Source of the DNA: an uncultured Bacilli bacterium | Lineage (GTDB): Bacteria > Bacillota_I > Bacilli_A > RF39 > UBA660 | Assembly (NCBI GenBank): GCA_949025205.1 | Contig: CARMXJ010000018.1 | Location: forward strand, 1 to 26,290 | Direction of reading: 5' to 3' | Length of the DNA: 26,290 nt | In this document: positions 24,332 through 26,290 of the stretch, piece by piece | Numbering within the stretch: the stretch's first letter is position 1 | Layout: each line of letters opens with the position of its first letter | The notes under the pieces: generated by a model | Told to the model about the DNA's origin: nothing | The model's input: the letters and a program-made list of their open reading frames with translations, nothing else | Databases searched by the model: none | Translations under genes and position numbers: made by a program

Positions 24332-24979
24332 TTATATTTCTATTTTTTCTTCTATTTCTAAAACTTTATATGGTACCGAAAATTTTTCAAATGTTTTTTT
24401 CATGTATTCTAAATCTGTTGGGTACGCATCATTATCTATATGAATTGGTAAAACAAGTTTTGCATTTATTTCTTTTGCAAGTAAAGCAGCTTCATAGGAA
24501 GACATTGTAAGGCCATGGGCAGTTATGGGTAGTGCTACAACATCTGCTTTGTAATTGTTTTCAAAGCAAATGGTATCACTTGTAATATATAATCTTTTTT
24601 CTCCATCATCAATAATATAACCTATATTTTCTAAAACGGCTTTTCCACCTTTTAAATTGGGATTGTAACCATGTATTGCTTTTACTACTTCGATTTTTGT
24701 ATTTTGAAATGTTAAGACATCGTTTTCACGTACAATGTTCCATTTTAGTTCTTTATAGTTTTCTGCTACTTCTTTTGTTCCGAAAAGTGGAATGTTTAAG
24801 TTTTTAAGTACTTCTGGGTAGCAGTGGTCGCCATGTTTGTGCGTGAATAAAATAATGTCAGCTTGCCTCCAAGTTTCTAAAAATCTTTCTTGGTATTTTA
24901 AATTTCCAGCATCTACTAATATTTTTATATCTTTTGTTTCCACAAATAAGCATGATTGTGGATATTTTGTAATTTTCAT
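24332..24979 (-). CDS. MBL-fold metallo-hydrolase (UlaG-like)
   Basis: A 215-residue metal-dependent hydrolase. The HxHxDH metal motif reads FTHKHGDHC (residues about 45-53), followed by later ligands in KAIHGYNP, LYITSDT (Asp) and LPIHIDND (His), all in the right order. N-terminal MKITKYPQSCLFVE and LVDAGN are typical of UlaG-like Zn-dependent hydrolases. Such enzymes hydrolyse lactones, phosphodiesters or thioesters; the sequence does not choose. SD GAGGAG lies close before ATG 24979. It follows the ASCH gene by 32 nt on the same strand and probably shares its transcript. Confidence 0.87.
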   Translation of the reverse strand: MKITKYPQSCLFVETKDIKILVDAGNLKYQERFLETWRQADIILFTHKHGDHCYPEVLKNLNIPLFGTKEVAENYKELKWNIVRENDVLTFQNTKIEVVKAIHGYNPNLKGGKAVLENIGYIIDDGEKRLYITSDTICFENNYKADVVALPITAHGLTMSSYEAALLAKEINAKLVLPIHIDNDAYPTDLEYMKKTFEKFSVPYKVLEIEEKIEI

Positions 24980-25011
24980 TTTTTCTCCTCATTTCTTTTA
25001 TTTATTGTAAC

Positions 25012-25410
25012 TTATTTTTCTTCGTAGTTCCAAATTCCTAAGTGTCCTTTTGTAGGAATAGGATTTTTTAGTACTTCGATATCTTTTAATACCCAAGCAT
25101 ATCTTCCTTCTTTGTATCCACCGCAAATGTATTCTTGATGATTACTTTTCATATTATTTACATAATCGTTTGTCATATAGATACAGTCTGCCAAAGTACA
25201 TTTACAGATAATTTTTCCATAATTTAAGGGAATATCTTGTAAAAGATGCATCAATTCTGTATCTTCCTTATCTTCTTTTTTCATTTTCGTACTGCTTGCA
25301 TGAATATAGAGAGTTCCACGATAATTTGTTTTCCAACTACGTGTTTCTACGTATTTTTTCTTTTCTTTAATTAATGTTGCAAACGGTTCAGTTAAACTTA
25401 AAACTTTCAT
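25012..25410 (-). CDS. ASCH-domain protein
   Basis: A 132-residue ASCH domain, a PUA-like RNA-binding fold. Visible: MKVLSLTEPFATLIKEKKKY, VETRSWKTNYRGTLYIHASS (the conserved ETRSW...RG..hIHAS block), GKIICKCTLADC, and YAWVLKDIEVL followed by GHLGIW. Some ASCH proteins hydrolyse N4-acylated cytidine or bind RNA; the role here is unknown. AGGTGAT precedes the ATG on the minus strand. It is the first gene of a two-gene minus-strand unit with the MBL gene, divergent from the gene at 25493. Confidence 0.85.
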   Translation of the reverse strand: MKVLSLTEPFATLIKEKKKYVETRSWKTNYRGTLYIHASSTKMKKEDKEDTELMHLLQDIPLNYGKIICKCTLADCIYMTNDYVNNMKSNHQEYICGGYKEGRYAWVLKDIEVLKNPIPTKGHLGIWNYEEK

Positions 25411-25463
25411 AAAATCACCTATATTCAGTATACTTTATTTTCTTAATTGATACTAGTTTTGTA

Positions 25464-25472
25464 TGTTATAAT
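25464..25472 (+). promoter_or_regulatory. Extended -10 promoter
   Basis: TGTTATAAT (TGn plus TATAAT) lies 20 nt before ATG 25493; no good -35 is seen, as expected for this promoter class. Confidence 0.55.
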
Positions 25473-25492
25473 ATAAATTATTAGGTGAAAAA

Positions 25493-25759
25493 ATGAAAGA
25501 GGAAATACAAAAAATGGTAGATGATACCATTTATAAAAATAGTTTAGTGAAAATAAGCGATAAATTGTATTTAAAACAATACCAAATGGAAGTTTTAGAT
25601 TATTACCATATAGAGTATCAAAAATGTTCTTCTGTGAGTGAAATTCTTTTTTTGATAGAGGAAGTTTTAGATAACGAGGAAGTAGAAGATTATGAAGTCC
25701 TAGAAGAAGTGGCTACTTCTTTACAAGAATTTCAGTATTACCATAATACGAATAAGTAA
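25493..25759 (+). CDS. Small acidic hypothetical protein
   Basis: Not recognised. An 88-residue, strongly acidic soluble protein (EEVLDNEEVEDYEVLEEVAT) with no TM helix, signal or cysteine cluster (one Cys). The N-terminal part (KMVDDTIYKNSLVKISDKLY, then LKQYQMEVLDYYHIEYQKC) appears helical. SD TTAGGTGA (25481-25488) precedes ATG 25493, and an extended -10 promoter lies upstream. The Fic-like ORF follows after 42 nt with its own SD. Being small and acidic just before a Fic-like ORF, it could be an antitoxin, but it lacks the Fic-inhibitory S/TxxxE(G/N) motif I would look for, so this is only a possibility. Confidence 0.65.
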   Translation: MKEEIQKMVDDTIYKNSLVKISDKLYLKQYQMEVLDYYHIEYQKCSSVSEILFLIEEVLDNEEVEDYEVLEEVATSLQEFQYYHNTNK

Positions 25760-25801
25760 ACAAATTGTGTTAGATACAATAATAAGAATAGGAGCAAAAA
25801 A

Positions 25802-26257
25802 ATGAATACAATCATTAATCAAAAGATTTTAAGCCAAGAAAATACAGAGTTTTTTAATGAATATATTGAATTATTGGTTAATCGACTTACTCATGCGAAT
25901 ATGTCTTTAGAACCAGACCTTGGCGATGCAGATAATTATCAAAATGCACTACGACTGAAGGATAATATGTTAGCTTTTAAAATGTTAGTGCAAACTTCAT
26001 TGAATCAGAATTCTTTAACAGAAGAACTGATTATTTCAACCGCTGATGTTGTGAATAAAGATTCTATGTATATTTCTAATGGTTACAGGTCGGGGGGGGG
26101 GTATTATTTGGTAGATACGAATATTCCTATAAGTAATGCATTAGATGTTCCTAAAGATATGTTTTGTTTGTTAAAAAAATATTATGAGGATTGGAAAGAT
26201 TTTGAACCATTTGAAAGAGAAGCAAGATTTCATATTAGAGTTGTTCGGAAATTATGA
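25802..26257 (+). CDS. Fic-like protein, ending before the catalytic motif
   Basis: The 151-residue frame resembles the region of Fic/DOC proteins upstream of the active site: ADVVNKDSMYISNGYRS, LVDTNIPISNALDVPKDMF and FEREARFHIRVVR. In full-length Fic proteins FHI-FVRIHPFEDGNGRTGR would follow; here the frame stops at TGA 26255-26257 after RVVRKL, without the HPFx(D/E)GNGR motif. No other frame of the remaining 33 nt supplies it. The ORF also contains a G10 run (26092-26101). So it is a truncated or interrupted gene as it stands, with no AMPylation activity expected. SD TAGGAG precedes ATG 25802. Family call is good, gene state uncertain because the window ends. Confidence 0.7.
   Translation: MNTIINQKILSQENTEFFNEYIELLVNRLTHANMSLEPDLGDADNYQNALRLKDNMLAFKMLVQTSLNQNSLTEELIISTADVVNKDSMYISNGYRSGGGYYLVDTNIPISNALDVPKDMFCLLKKYYEDWKDFEPFEREARFHIRVVRKL
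26092..26101 (+). repeat. G10 homopolymer tract in the Fic-like ORF
   Basis: Ten consecutive G within the coding sequence of an otherwise very AT-rich window. In the present length the frame continues (S-G-G-G-Y-Y). Removing one G gives a TAG shortly after; adding one G gives a TAA shortly after. This is the arrangement of a phase-variable tract. Confidence 0.7.
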
Positions 26258-26290
26258 AATAGTGAAATAATTCGGACATAGATATTATTG

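Overview
The window comes from a very AT-rich, low-GC Gram-positive bacterium using the standard bacterial code (TGA is a stop, for example in the two ATGA gene overlaps; Trp is TGG). Evidence is the EssC-type ATPase, PadR/HAAS pair, AGGTGAT-type ribosome binding sites, U-tract terminators and TTGACA/TATAAT promoters. I infer a Firmicutes (Bacilli-like) lineage, possibly an uncultured host-associated one; no ribosomal marker is present to place it further.

Layout. 1-3.4 kb: most of a type VII secretion EssC ATPase, lacking its N-terminal part at the window edge, ended by a terminator. 3.4-4.1 kb: an IS200/IS605-type element with tnpA only, which seems to carry a small frameshift near its N-terminus and an SD-sequestering leader hairpin. 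4.2 kb: tRNA-Asn with its promoter and terminator. 4.7-7.7 kb: a two-TM protein and a fused MacB-like ABC ATPase-permease. 7.7-8.2 kb (minus): a very AT-rich HTH protein resembling a transposase without its DDE core. 8.3-10.1 kb: a HAD hydrolase coupled to an orphan phosphohistidine swivel-domain protein. 10.1-12 kb: PadR regulator, probably with a rare ATC start, coupled to a HAAS/DUF1700 membrane protein. 12-14.1 kb: single-module ClpA/B-like AAA+ ATPase and a 2,4-diaminopentanoate dehydrogenase-like enzyme. 14.1-14.5 kb: small membrane protein (minus) and tRNA-His with overlapping divergent promoters. 14.7-15.9 kb: HAD phosphatase fused to a class I glutamine amidotransferase-like hydrolase. 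15.9-17.3 kb: a gene graveyard with a PepD C-terminal remnant and an internally deleted D-Ala-D-Ala ligase. 17.4-25.4 kb: genes with a DNA-repair and nucleotide-housekeeping flavour: a LigD-type protein with phosphoesterase and polymerase domains but no ligase domain, a J-domain protein, two tandem uracil-DNA-glycosylase-like proteins (the second fused to a YunG-like domain), an unknown protein, PnuC, an HD phosphohydrolase, an alpha/beta hydrolase, an MBL hydrolase and an ASCH protein. 25.5-26.3 kb: a small unknown protein and a Fic-like ORF carrying a G10 tract and ending before the Fic catalytic motif.

The most interesting points are the G10 tract in the Fic-like ORF, the LigD domain arrangement, the tandem UDG-like pair with its YunG fusion, the HAD plus orphan phosphohistidine pair, the HAD-amidotransferase fusion, and the possible ATC start of the PadR gene. 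I found no CRISPR array, rRNA or clear prophage. I do not see one coherent novel multi-gene system that I could defend; the 17.4-21.6 kb repair-like group is the best candidate neighbourhood.
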